Shown here: piece by piece, positions 13,068-24,128 of the stretch
Layout: each line of letters begins with the position of its first letter
How positions within the stretch are numbered: position 1 is the first letter of the stretch
Source: Grammothele lineata
Taxonomy: Eukaryota > Basidiomycota > Agaricomycetes > Polyporales > Polyporaceae
Direction: 5' to 3'
Assembly (NCBI GenBank): GCA_002150815.3
Contig: NDFF03000094.1
Span: 62,001-126,000, forward strand
DNA: 64,000 nt
Made by a program: the position numbers and the translations under genes
The notes under the pieces: generated by a model
Database searches by the model: none
The model's input: only the letters and a program-made list of their open reading frames with translations
Told to the model about the DNA's origin: nothing

Positions 13068-13721
13068 TCATGAGTGCACGTAGAAGTCGTACTTCGTGAA
13101 CATCCAGACCAGCGAAAGAGCTGCACAGGCACGGTGAGCGAATACAGACGCTGCCGATGAGTGCGACAAGACTCACAAGCGACGATGACAGGGCTGATGG
13201 CGGCGCCCTGGAGCTTCGCAGTCTTGAAGATGAAGATCTCGGACCCAAAGTGGCAGAAGGCGAAGAGATAGGTGAACAACGCCAAGTCATAGATGCTGTA
13301 AATCAAGATCTCAGTGTTTGCGTGACGATGATGAACGCAACAGAGGCGGCGCTCACAGCTTGTTATGAATGTTGTATGCAGCGTAGAAGCGAACCACCGC
13401 TGACGTAAGCGTCCAGATGGCGAAAGTACGCGCTTGCAGAGGATTGACTGCAGAAATGGTGCATCGTGATTGTCAACGATGGGAAACAGAACGAGTCGGA
13501 AAACCTACCGTGTGCGGGTGAGCCGGTATAGAGCTTACGCGAAAAAGTGAGACTAGTGAGGTTGCTCATGGTGTTGAAAGCAGCCGTGACCGCCACTATC
13601 AATTGCCACGTCGGGAGCATGCCATCTCCGGAAGGGAGGTCTGAGGAGAACAGGGTGTTAAACTCTGCGTATTGACAACGACAGAACACTTACAGCCGGA
13701 CAGCAAATCGAAGATAGCCAT
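13068..13721 (-). CDS. ERG28: Ergosterol biosynthesis scaffold Erg28
   Basis: Small ER membrane protein that tethers the C-4 demethylation enzymes of ergosterol synthesis (Erg25, Erg26, Erg27) in yeast. Five exons, 13721-13694, 13640-13509, 13447-13357, 13295-13177 and 13120-13068, give 140 aa, close to the 148 aa of yeast. The product runs MAIFDLLSGYLPSGDG, then four hydrophobic segments. Family hallmarks are QARTFAIWTLTSAVVRFYAA in the middle, FAFCHFGSEIFIFKTAKL, and the end SLVWMFTKYDFY. The ATG at 13721 is chosen because it directly precedes the family start; an in-frame upstream ATG at 13838 would add about 40 residues unlike the family and is probably 5' UTR. No key segment is missing. 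Confidence 0.93.
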
Positions 13722-14239
13722 GGTGTGGATGTGGCTCAGACGTGCCACGGTGCGGCGTGAGCGCGTGAGGTTCAAGAGCTGAACGTTCTGGGCAGCCAAA
13801 AGCGGGTGGATGACCGTGGCTGTGAGGACCCCTGGCACCTCATTCCTGAAATCATGCTTGGTGTCGTTACATCCGGGCGCTTTACTGACTCTTGCGAAGA
13901 CCTGCTCCTATTGAGTATTGATTTCTTAGACCAGCCATAGAAATTAACAGAGAGATTGGATTCGAAGAACACTTCCTGCATACAATGAACGCACGCGACG
14001 GGCGACAGGGGACGGCAACAGGGCCAGGGGCGGGCGGGCGTGTCTGCGCCGCCATCAGAGCGTCTAGTTTCTAGCGGGCTATTTGTCCGGGGTCCCTGTC
14101 GAGCAAGCGACCGAGCGCGCGCGACGCGCTCAAGTCTCTCGAGCCGTTCTTCCCTCGGCTGCCCTTCCTCTCTCTCCCCGTCGTGCACGACAACGAACTT
14201 CGGTTCTCTCCCGTCGTCGCATGCTCCCCCTCCCTCCTC
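13722..14239. promoter_or_regulatory. Divergent promoter region, ERG28 / Ser-Pro-rich gene
   Basis: These 518 bp separate two start codons facing away from each other, so both promoters lie here. The part from 14100 to 14239 is rich in C and T, as is common just upstream of fungal starts. No TATA box or sterol-response element was identified by eye. Confidence 0.5.
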
Positions 14240-17200
14240 ATGTCCTCCGCCCTTGCCTCCGCCTCCCCTGAGATCCCCGCCCACCCAACCCGCAGAGATT
14301 CGGACGCCAGTTCCCTCCGGCGTCGCTCACGCACCAAGACGCGTTCTATCGCACCCGCCGTCAGGCGCGGCCGGGGCAACTCCTATGTGCCCCAGGCGGG
14401 CTCTAGCACCAAGTATGAGTCCGAAGCGGGCGAGAGCTTCCTCGACTTCGATGACGCCCCTCCCATTCCTTCTCCACCGCTCTCCGCACCGATCATCCAT
14501 ACCGAACCGGAGGAGATGACGTCCAAGGAGAGGTTAGAGGCCAAGAAACAGAGGCGAAGGTCCAGGACGGTGGGGCCCGAAGGCCGCACGTTCTTAAGGA
14601 TGGAGGGTCTTGAAGTGGGCTCGCAGGGGCCGAGGTCGCGGAGTGCCCTCGACGTGAGAAATCCCGATTCTCCCATCGAGCAGGTCCGAGGGAGGCAGGC
14701 AAAATCGGATGTCGAATCCGCTAGCGGCAAAGGGGTGCGTCCTGCACTTCTCATTTCAGAAGGGCATGTGCTGATAAGATACATGTAGTCGAAGCCGAGG
14801 CTTCGCGGGCTGAGTCTTCCCCGTCAAGCTTTCAGACAAAACGCTCCTTCCGACAACTCTTCGCAGCCGAGCCCTCTCACACCCTACGGGTTTGGTGAGG
14901 GGCCTTCCGTTCGTGTAGCCGGCTTCCTTGCAGGTAATCGTCGCGACTCGGTCATGACGCAGATGTCCTCTACGTCGTCTTCTCTATATCCCGCGTCGAC
15001 ATCGGTGGGCACCCGGACAGATTCTTCCATATTGTACACCGACGACCAGAACGACGCCGACGTCTCTTACCCAGAGATCGTCACCCCTGAGCATCCCGAT
15101 TTCGACCCCGACGACGTGTCCTACCGGCTGCGCCTACTCCTCAACAACAGCTACTTCCTCCCGCCCGCCCACGCGAAACCCAGCCCTCTATCACTCTCTA
15201 CTAGTGCGACGGATGCTTCCAAGAAGAGCAAACCCTCCAACGGCGGCTTCCTCAACTTCTTTGGGATAGGGAAGGCGAAAGCGAAGCCTACTGCGTCTAC
15301 TCCAGGCAGTCCACCTGCAATCGAGAGCTCTATGCCGATTCTCCGGACAACGTCGGACACGCCAACCGCTTCTGGTATGCTCCTTCAGCCGCACTCAAAA
15401 CCACTGGTTTCTCCGCTAGCGGCAGGTCACCCGCCGCCCCCTCCGGCGAGCCGAGTCGTTGTTCTGCGTGAGCGAATGGACGACCTTGCAACTGCTGCGA
15501 AGCAGGCAGAGAAGGAGCTACGGAACAAGGCAGACACGCGCAAGCAGCAGAGTTCGGTGACGCCAAGGAACCACTTCTTGGACGATGTCATCGATCCCAC
15601 GGACGCTGTCGATCTTCCTCCGCCGTCTGCGGATTCGCCGTTTGCCGTACAAGCTTCCGCTGTATACGGGCTCGGGCCGATGGAATCCGTCAACGCTGCT
15701 GTGCTTGCGGACCGTCTCGTTCCGGGTAGTCCTGCAGTGTGGTCACTCAACTCGGCGGAGGAGGGCTGGAGAAGGGAGCTGCTCAGAGAGGCTGTCAGCC
15801 ATTCGTTGGGAAACACGCCGGACCACTCATTTGCGTCCTCTGCTGAAGGGGCTGGAAACGACCCCGATCCTGTGTCGCCGCCGGCGCAGTCGGAGGCGAG
15901 CTTCCCTATCCCGACGGTCACGACTAATCAGAGGATGAAGGTCGGTCAGCGCATCGTCGAACAGTTTCATCCGCCCAGCTCTTCGTCGGAGCCTGAAGGT
16001 CCTGCTTCACCTGTTGAGGCCCAACACCTCGTAGTGCCACCTACTCCCTTCTCGCCTGGTGAGAAGTCGCCGAGCATCATGTCGGACCGTCCAATGCTCT
16101 CTGCCGGTAGTCCTCCGGCACGCTCTGAGACGCCTGCACACATGCTTTCTCCCCTTGCCCCTGCACCTCGGAAGCAGCTCGTCAACCCGCTGTACTCTCT
16201 GTCTCAGCCAGATCTGCCTGAGGCCCTCTCCAACACCGATGAGAATGCGCCTGGAACATCGTCAGGATCGGCTTCATATCACACCGTGCGGAAGGCAGCA
16301 TCCACTCCCGGGAACCTTTCTAGTGGCGAGAAGGCTGCTGAGGAGCGAGCACACATGTCGTTGTCGCCACCTCCCATGCCCGAAATACAGCATGGCCTCA
16401 GATCAATGACGCCTGCGTTGGCCGGCATGCCATCATTCACCAACACGTCGAGGTCTCGCACAGAGAGCGAGTGCAGGTACTCAAGCGACAGCGTCTCGTT
16501 TAGGACGCCCGCTGACACGGACGCCGAACTGATCACTGGACGCCCATCCATGTCCTACTCGGTACCCTCTGGGAGACCATCAGTGTCTGTCTCAGAGTAT
16601 TCCATGCCATCGCCCACCGCCTCTGCATTCCGAGACGCTGTCTTCGGGAGTTGTCGGCCACCATCCGTGCTGTCCAGGAGAAGCGTCCACTCATCTGCTG
16701 AGCCATTCCCCGAAATGCCTCAGGTGCCACCTGTCCCTACTCAAAGCTTTGTCGACGCGCCACCTCCTCGTATCTCGACAACCGCCCCTCCAGCAGACTT
16801 GCCTGTTCCTCCGCGAGCACGCGCTGCACGCCCAGTATTCCGCCCCTCCACCTCCACTCGCTCTTCGAGCAGCCGTCCGCGTACATCCAGTGCGATATCG
16901 GACAACGACACGCGTAACCTCTCGCCAACGTCATCCTCGCCCTCTGCGCCGCTATCTGCGCGCCGAGGACTAGGTAGCCCTCTATCCTTGACCATTCCTG
17001 GTCGGCCGGCTGCTCCCGCCATCCATTCAGCACCAGCCCCCGCTTCTCCCGTGGACTTCTTCGACAGATTACAGTCTACCATCCATAACGCGATGGACGA
17101 CCTGGAGACTTCGGACGAGAGCGACTCGGAGGAGCTTTCGCTCTCCGGAGCCGAACATGCGCGCAGCCGGTTCAACCCTCGGGCCCCCGGCCAGTCTCCA

Positions 17201-17926
17201 ACCACTCTTGGTTCAGCTCGTAGTGAAGTTGTCGAGACAGCTGAGGTGTTCGTCGAGCCTCGGACACAAGCCCTCTCTAACCGCGCGTCGAGCTCCTCGG
17301 CGCGCCCCTCCATTATGCGCCTCGGGAACCACTCCACCCCCCAGCTCTCCCCCTCCTCTCGCTCCGCTTCGAGCAGCGTGTTCCGCCACCCGCCCGAACC
17401 CGTTCCTCAGTTCCACTACGACCCCAAGAAGCCGATCGGGAACGTCGTCGAGCCCCCACAGTCGCGGCGGTCGTTCTCGTCCGCTCGTAGTGGACCGTTC
17501 GGTCGGCGCTCGCGCAGCAACAAGCGCGGCGGGAACGCGCCGTCGAAGCTGCCGCTCCTGCCTATCGGCGTCCTCCCGAGCGCACCGCTCAGCCCCGGCT
17601 TGCCCAGTCCGGGCCTCCCCAGTGGCCGTGCTAGCGAGAGCGCAGCAGGCGTCGGGGGCTCAAGGCTACCCGTCGCGAGCAGTAGCGGGGGCTTGCGCCC
17701 GTCGAGTGCAGGGGCAGGCGCTAGCACGGGTGGGAGGAAGGTGCAGCGCGAGTCGATCTTGCGGTTCGACGGGATGCTGGTGCAGCACCTTGCGGCGGAG
17801 AAGGACCGGATGAAGCGGATCACGCACGACTACGCGAGCTCGGCGACGAGCTCGCCCGTGCAGCCGCCGTCGGCGTCGGGCACTGCAGAAGGGCAAATGC
17901 CGTTCTCCGCTGCACGACAGGCGTAG
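14240..17926 (+). CDS. Large Ser/Pro-rich, mostly disordered protein of unknown function
   Basis: Two exons, 14240-14734 and 14789-17926, join in phase to 1210 aa. I do not recognise a catalytic domain. The N-terminus is basic (SLRRRSRTKTRSI near residue 30) followed by an acidic patch (ESFLDFDDAPPIP) and a charged run with MTSKERLEAKKQRRRSR. The body is dominated by Ser, Pro, Ala and Thr with many SP dipeptides, suggesting phosphorylation by proline-directed kinases. One short predicted helix contains RERMDDLATAAKQAEKELR (about residue 390). The C-terminus has a basic segment (RRSRSNKRGG) and a helix ending in AAEKDRMKRITHDYASS. The composition suggests a scaffold or regulatory protein, but this is inference only. 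An in-frame ATG at 14183 is an alternative start. Confidence 0.8.
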
Positions 17927-18846
17927 GCGCGGTTCTCATCGCGCTGTTATTGGGATTCTTGGTTGCTTCTTGCGGTTTTGGTTGTATTGCTTGCGATCCT
18001 CCTCCCTGCCTTGCCTATCTCTTGCTCTCATCTGTGCGTGCGTTCCCTCCATCCCCACCTCACTCTGCGGTCTCTTACCATCCTCCTTCCTCCCTTTAGT
18101 TTTGCTTCATCTATCACCGCCCACTGTATGGTATAGATTCAAAGCAGGTGTTGGTTCTCCTCAGCTTGCTTGTGCATACCTGCCTTCATACTCGGCCTGG
18201 CACCTGTTTTCGTTAGCCAGAGAGTGTGCTACTATTTACCCCGCCCTTCTAGTAAGGACGGCCCACACGTTCCTTATTGTCTACTTGCACATCTCTCGCA
18301 ACACCTGTCGCTCTCTCCCCCGCCCACTCTCTACCTACCCAGGCTCCGAGCTCTTCTCATACATACGCTAGCTTTCACCGGGGCGCCCACGCGTTCCGAC
18401 ACACGTTGTATATACTAATGCTACAGCCTTATCGTCCCCTTACGTTGCTTCGGCCCCTGTAAACCCCGTCGGCGAGGGCTTTGCCTTGTGCCCTTGCAAT
18501 TGTAGATACCTTCTTCATCGTGATTCCCCAAACACCCACATCAGCTTCCAGTACTCCTTGCATTTGCGCGCTCGGTTGGTCCCCTGCGGCCGGATCTCTT
18601 TTTATTGCATAACTCATCCTGTGCGTTCTGCGTTCCACATTCTCGTTTATACATACGACTGGTACACTTGTGACTATGACGACTAGAGCAATGTACGCTG
18701 TCGAGTCTATCTGCGTCGCCGTAAGGTGCGATTGTGCGTGTGATCGATTGTGCCTGCCTACGCGTGCAAGCGCTGTTGTACATGTCTACAACACCGAGGT
18801 ATCCGTACATACAAGTCTCATCCGAGCGTTGCCGTAATTCAGAGTT
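17927..18846. other. Intergenic, converging 3' ends
   Basis: Lies between the stop of the Ser/Pro-rich gene and the stop of the thiamin pyrophosphokinase gene on the other strand. It is pyrimidine-rich on the plus strand up to about 18480 and contains no frame with family resemblance; it should hold both 3' UTRs. Confidence 0.5.
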
Positions 18847-19937
18847 TCACCACTCCGAAATGACGCTCCCTCCGAACGTGTCTAGCACCGGGACGTTTTC
18901 CGGCTTGACGGCTTTCGGTTCGGGAACAGGGAGCGGCCGGAGCTCCATGGACCACCAGACGGGCTTGGTCGTCTTGACGGTGACGACGGGCTCGCTGGGC
19001 AAGAGATGGTTGGACGTCGACACGAGCCCGTCGAACGAGGATACGGTATTCCCTATCAGAACGGTCAGGTCAGGGGACAAAACGAGGTTCGAGAAGGGCG
19101 CTGCGCACTTAGGTTCCACTTCAGGCCAGTCGTCGTCAGTACGGTCGATTCGATACCGAGCGGGAGGATGCCGCAAGTTTGGCCGAAGAGGGTGTGGTCG
19201 ACTGTTATGCGATGCTCGCCCTATCGGATAGCATACATGAATCATAGAGGACGCGAAGGAGCGACAAGGACGGGTACGCACCGCGTCGAGGAGCCAGGCG
19301 ACATTATCGTCCGTGATCACAAACGTCCGCTTGCGCGTCCGGCGGAGTTTGTGCAGGAGGGACAGGGTGTGCACGGTCTGGTCGAGGCGACCAGAGAGGC
19401 CACCGAGAAGGACGATGGTGTGTTGCTGGGCGAGCTGGTGTTCACGGAGGACGCGCTCGTGAGCGGCGCAGAGGCGTACCTCAACGTGGCGCTCCGCCTT
19501 CTCGTCGTCGACGAGCGCGCCGATGCACTTCATGAGGTCGGTCGAGTCCTGGTCGCTGTCGCGCACGATGCGCACGCCGCGCGAGGAATAGTACGCGCGC
19601 ACGTCGTCTCGGAGCGAGTCGAGGTCGCCCTTGATGAGGTCTGGGGTGTACCTACGTGCGCGCGGAGTTAATTGCGTGGGTCGCGTATATGAGCTGCAAG
19701 CGCGACTCACAGGTGACGGAGGTCTTTGCCGCCATAGTCGCGGAGGAGGTCGTGGAGGCGGTTCGCGCCGCCGTCAGCGCATGCGTGCCATCTGGAGGCG
19801 TGCCAGACGCGGTGGAGGAGGGCAAAGGAGAAGGGCTGGTTGAGGATGACGAGGGCGTTGCGGGACTGGCGGAGGGGGTCGAGGAAGGAGACCTCCCAGG
19901 GCGTGACCGAGTACGCGACGGCGGAGGCGGAGGCCAT
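18847..19937 (-). CDS. THI80: Thiamin pyrophosphokinase
   Basis: Transfers pyrophosphate from ATP to thiamin to make thiamin diphosphate, the cofactor used by (among others) the phosphoketolase encoded 27 kb away. Exons 19937-19711, 19651-19282, 19220-19109 and 19052-18847 give 304 aa (yeast Thi80 is 319). Conserved blocks appear in order: CADGGANRL (residues 53-61), GDLDSLRDDV (about 83-92), RDSDQDSTDLMKC with the metal-binding acidic residues, LGGLSGRLDQTVHTL, then the C-terminal beta-sandwich block GEHRITVDHTLFGQTCGILP and SFDGLVSTSNHL. The start is the ATG immediately before the first core strand. It shares a short promoter with the CS-domain gene. Confidence 0.95.
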
Positions 19938-20167
19938 GCGCGGAGAAGGAGCGATCTCGAGACGACGTCGAGCCGCAGCACGCGACGGCACGCGCCTCGC
20001 CCGCCCACGCCGCCCAGCCGAGCGCGGGCACGTGCCCGTCTGGCGTCGTGTCCTCGGCTCGAGCCTCCCGGCGCTGGCGCATCCTCCTCTCCCGCGAATG
20101 TCCTTCTCTGCTCTCCCCATCCGCCTCGTTCCTCCCCTCGCCCGACCTGCCAGCGCACTCGCAGAGC
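19938..20167. promoter_or_regulatory. 230-bp bidirectional promoter, THI80 / CS-domain gene
   Basis: Two start codons point away from each other across 230 bp. Such a small space must contain both core promoters and both 5' UTRs. It is GC-rich with no TATA-like sequence. No thiamin riboswitch is evident here or in the first intron of either gene. Confidence 0.6.
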
Positions 20168-22259
20168 ATGGATAGGTTCCACGACCACTACCAGTCCTAC
20201 TCCTGGCACCAGGTCCGTTCCAGCCTTCTCGTACCATTCCCAGTCCATTCGCTCACGTCTCCCGCCGCGGTCTCGCCAGTCTCACGACCAGGTCAGTCTG
20301 TCCTCGAACGGCGCGTGAGGGGTGCGCGTGTGCTCATTCATGTGCAGGCTACCGTGCTCCTCTTGCTGCCCTATGAAACCGTCGAGGAAGATGTATTGGT
20401 AAGTAGCCGGGTGCCGCATACCCGCACCCCGGCATTTACACGCTCCAGGTCACCATCGAGGAAAACTACCTCGTGGCAGGTGTAAGGGGCCAACCACCTG
20501 TCGTGAAGGCACGTATTGGCAGGCGCTTTGGAGGCATGCACCAAACTGAGCAGTGTGCACAGGGTCAGCTCTACGGTAGAGTCGATACTTCCACTTCTGT
20601 CTGGCAGCTTGAACCCCGCCCATCACGACTGTCTGCCCGAAACCGCACAATCTCCACGACGTCCACATCCTCGACGCCCTCATCGTATGCTGTTATCTCG
20701 GAACCCGAGATCTCAAGCAGCTTTGCGGCGTCTCTCGAGGCAGGCTTGATCTCGGGTTCCGATGCAGACGACACCGTCATCTCTTCCCCCGCCCTCTCGT
20801 CTCCTATCTCTTCTGCCGACGAGCACCTGGGCATGCCATCGGAGATACGTCGCAGGCACAGGTCACGTCTGTCCGTGTCACCTCCCGCACGACTTTCTCA
20901 AGGAGTCAGCCATATATCGTCGTTCTCGTCCCTCGAATCCCTCCATACGGGCTCTGGGCGGCTCCTCACCCTCCACTTGGAAAAGGCGGATTCCGTCATT
21001 TGGCCTTCCCTCGTTGTTGGGCCCGTTCTGGAAAGTATATCCCCACCGCCTACTGGCATATATCCCTGGGAGATGGACAGCACGTCCGAAGCGCAATACA
21101 ACCTAGATCCGACCAGTCTCGTCCTCATTGGGCTCGACTTGTATGATATCCGGAAGGCAAAGGAGGACGCGTTTGAGTACTTCATGTGAGCCCCTCCTAT
21201 TTCATTCCATATTCCAAATGCAACGCCTGACTGTAGACCAGCCGAGCATGGCACCAAGCACAGCTGCCATCAGCTGCCATCCGCCTCGCCACACACTACC
21301 TACCGTTGCAAACCATTGTCCCAGACGAGCAGGACGATCCTTTACCCCCCTCCTCCCCCGCTTCTTCGGTCGGCACTATGCTCCCTGAGCCCACCACGCC
21401 CACTCCACGTCCGTCCATGTCTGTGCTCCAAATGACCACCCCGCCCGCGCCCCCCCCCTCTCCTCCCCGTCGCGCTACGGGCCATCCAGGGACACCCGAA
21501 TATTACCTCGCACGCCTCGGCGGCGCCCCCGGACTCGCGCAGCTCTTCCTTGCCGCGGGCCTCCTCCACCTCGAGGGCACCGCGAGCTCCCTCCTTGCAT
21601 CCTCGTACGCTGGCCTTTCCTCCCTCCGCAGCCCCTTTGCGGTTTCCGGCCCGCCCCCCGGCGCAGGCTCCAGCATAGGCGCGGGCGCAGGCGTAGATGG
21701 ACAAGAGGCGTGGCGCCGGGACCGCGCGCACGCGGCGAGGCTCTTCGCGCGCGCCCGTGCGCTCAACCCTACGCTCGACGTGCCCCTCTTACCAGCGGAG
21801 GCGGAGACGGACCACGAAGAGGGGAGCGCGTCCGGACCCGAGAGCGGCCCGAGCAGCGGGCACGTCAGCGGGATCGAGGCTCGGGGCGGACACGCGGGTG
21901 GGCGGCGCGCACGCTCCCCGCACCGCCGGCGCCGTCAACAGCAGCAAGAGCGGGAGCGGCAAGGGGGCGCGCTGGAGATGCCGACGATCGACGTTGCGCG
22001 TGGGGGTGCGGGGGATCCGCTCCCGCCGCCGTTGCGCCAGCGGCGGAGGAGGCGCGAGCCGTACGCGTATGCCGGCGACGAGGCGGACGCGGAGTTGTCA
22101 AGCTCGATCGTGGAGAGCGTGCACCGGGAGCCGGATCTGGCGGCGGACGACGAGGACAGGACGTGGTATCTGTACCTGCCGGGCTTGGTCGGTGCGGGTA
22201 CCGCGCTGCTCGTGGTTGGGTTGCTGAGCTTGCAGAGTTGGCGGAAGAACCAGGGGTAG
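20168..22259 (+). CDS. Tail-anchored protein with N-terminal CS (p23/NudC-like) domain
   Basis: Exons 20168-20212, 20280-20291, 20348-20398, 20449-20508, 20563-21185 and 21242-22259 give 602 aa. The first 80 residues match the CS fold of Hsp90 co-chaperones and NudC: YSWHQ, VLLLLPYETVEEDVLVTIEE, YLVAGVRGQPPVVKGQLYG and SVWQLE fall in the expected order. Exon 2 is only 12 nt. The intron 20509-20562 uses GC rather than GT at its donor (aag|gcacgt); this splice restores the conserved Lys-Gly junction. A Ser-rich region, a helical middle (AFEYFIRAWHQAQLPSAA, ARLFARARALNPTLD) and basic low-complexity sequence follow. The final 30 residues hold one hydrophobic span (LVGAGTALLVVGLL) and a short basic tail, as in tail-anchored membrane proteins. 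The overall family was not recognised; client and target membrane are unknown. Confidence 0.82.
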
Positions 22260-22495
22260 ATATGCTTGGGTTGGAGATGTAGACCCGGACGGTACCACGT
22301 TGTTGCTTTGCATTGCTTACCGGTGCTGTATCTGTACGAGTTCGCCCACGCGCGCGGCTTTACGAACTTGTAATGAGAGTCACGAACGCGTATACGGATA
22401 CTTCAGCTTGAGAGTGAACGGCCCGCCCCTCACGCACTTTTCCCGAAGATGCCCTCGCGGACGCCGAGGCTCTGGCTGCTTAGCCTTCCACCCCC

Positions 22496-22871
22496 ATGAG
22501 CACCTCCCGTCCGACGACGATCACCGTTCTCTACTTTGCCGCCGCGTCTACCGAGACGGGCTTGACCACGGAAGAGGTCGAGCTTCCCTCGCAATCCAGC
22601 GATGAGACCGAGTCACCCAGTACGCCCACTCCGCATGGCCCAATAGCCGGCAGCCATTGCTCACAGCACACAACGATCGCGACTCGCAGGCGAGTTCGCG
22701 CTGAAGGACCTCGCGCCGCTGCTCGTCGCGCGGCACCCGAAGACGGCGCTGGGGGACGTGCTTGCGCGGAGCGAGTGGGCGGTCGACGCGGAGATGGTGG
22801 ACGACCCCGCCACCATCGTCCTCCGCGGCGGGGAGGAGGTCGCGGTAATATGCCCGGTATCGGGTGGGTGA
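22496..22871 (+). CDS. MOCS2A: Molybdopterin synthase small subunit (MoaD/MOCS2A type)
   Basis: Ubiquitin-like sulfur carrier of molybdenum cofactor synthesis. Its C-terminal Gly-Gly is activated and thiocarboxylated, and the sulfur is passed to precursor Z on the large subunit. Exons 22496-22619 and 22690-22871 give 101 aa. It opens with TITVLYFAAASTETGL, the first strand of the family, continues with FALKDLAPLLVARHP and WAVDAEMVDD, and ends EEVAVICPVSGG directly before the stop, so the essential Gly-Gly terminus is intact. A Ser/Glu-rich insert (about residues 30-42) makes it a little longer than bacterial MoaD. The large subunit is not in the window. Only 170 bp separate its stop from the next start on the same strand. 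Confidence 0.92.
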
Positions 22872-23041
22872 GGCTACTCAGAGTCTCAGCTAGAGGGAGA
22901 CGTGTTTGGCAAGTACATGTGTATTTCGGGTGCAGGGGGTGTACGAGTACAGTGGGATTCACACAGTGCACGGCTACTTGGCTTCTTCGTCCTCGCTCCC
23001 CCACCTTTCGATTGAGATCTACGCTGAAGGTCCAGGACAAC

Positions 23042-24086
23042 ATGTGCAAAATATCCACTGCCCATAGAAACGAACAGCATACAACAACTAAGCACCCTCC
23101 AGGCAGTGCGTCCAAGAGCGCGTTCTCCGCCCGCCGTCTCACGCCCTCTACATTCCTAATCGTCGAGGTCGACGACGTCTTCGACGAGCACCCTTTCATC
23201 TACGCCAAGCTCGTCCCCGCCGCGCGCACGATCCTTATCATCGATACCGGCTGCGGCGGACAAACGCGAATACCCAACCCAGAACATACGAGTCTCCGCG
23301 AGTTCATCGAGGCGGCGCCCGTAGCGGACAACGGCGGGCAGCCGCTCAACCCAGGCGGGCGGATGGGCTACGTCGTCGCGCTGAGTCACTGCCATTACGA
23401 CCACATCCGTACGTCTTGCGTAGCTTCGGCGGTATACCGCAGATGCTGATGTATACACGGGGATGGCGGATACAGTTGGGGTAGAACAGTTCGCGAAAGA
23501 CTCGCCTGTCGTGGCCTCGGGTAACGACCCTAACTTTATCTCGCCTGCCAATCTCCCCGAGCACTCCCTCTGCGACAGCCTCGAGATCACGACGCCGACC
23601 TACACTCCGAAATTGCTGTCGAATAGCGAGCCAGTCCTCTCCAAGGCCGGCGAGCCGCTCGGGGTGATAGTCTTCCACACGCCCGGCCACACACCGGACG
23701 AGATCGCCTTGTGGGACTACGACGAGGCGATGCTATATGTCGGGGATACCTTGTACGAGTGGGCGCCGATCATCTTCCCTAAAGAAGGGAGCATCGTCCA
23801 GTGGTTTGCGACAGTGACCATGCTAGTTGCGACCCTCAAGGAAACAGGCAAAAATGAGGAGGCGAGGATCAGCTGCGGGCATAAGACGGCGATGGGCGGT
23901 GCGATTGAGGTATTGCAGACGGCCAAGGCGTTCATGCACGATGTCATCGAGGGGAAGGAACCTATCAAGGGGAGGATGACCAAACGGGGCGAGGAACACG
24001 TAGAGTACGTGCAGGCTGGCGGCAGATATAGTTTGATATGTCCGGAACGGCTTGTAGCGGAGGCTAGAAGAATGGTTCGAAGATGA
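23042..24086 (+). CDS. Metallo-beta-lactamase-fold hydrolase
   Basis: Two exons, 23042-23408 and 23476-24086, give 325 aa. The metal ligands of the fold are present: HCHYDH (the HxHxDH motif, split just after it by the intron), HTPGHTPDEIALW with the third metal His, and VGDTLYE with the bridging Asp, followed by a late SCGHKTAMGG that can supply the last His. The family includes glyoxalase II, arylsulfatases and lactonases; the motifs do not reveal the substrate. The first 28 residues are polar and low in complexity, so the true start could be a little later. The stop lies 42 bp from the stop of the gene on the opposite strand, so the transcripts probably overlap at their 3' ends. Confidence 0.9.
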
Positions 24087-24128
24087 GACTAGCATCACGA
24101 AAACGAAATGTACTCGCCTCCCCGAGAT

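Noticed and set aside
13722..13838. Upstream in-frame ATG that would extend Erg28 by about 40 residues
   Set aside because: The extension is unlike the family, whose members start just before the GYLP segment.
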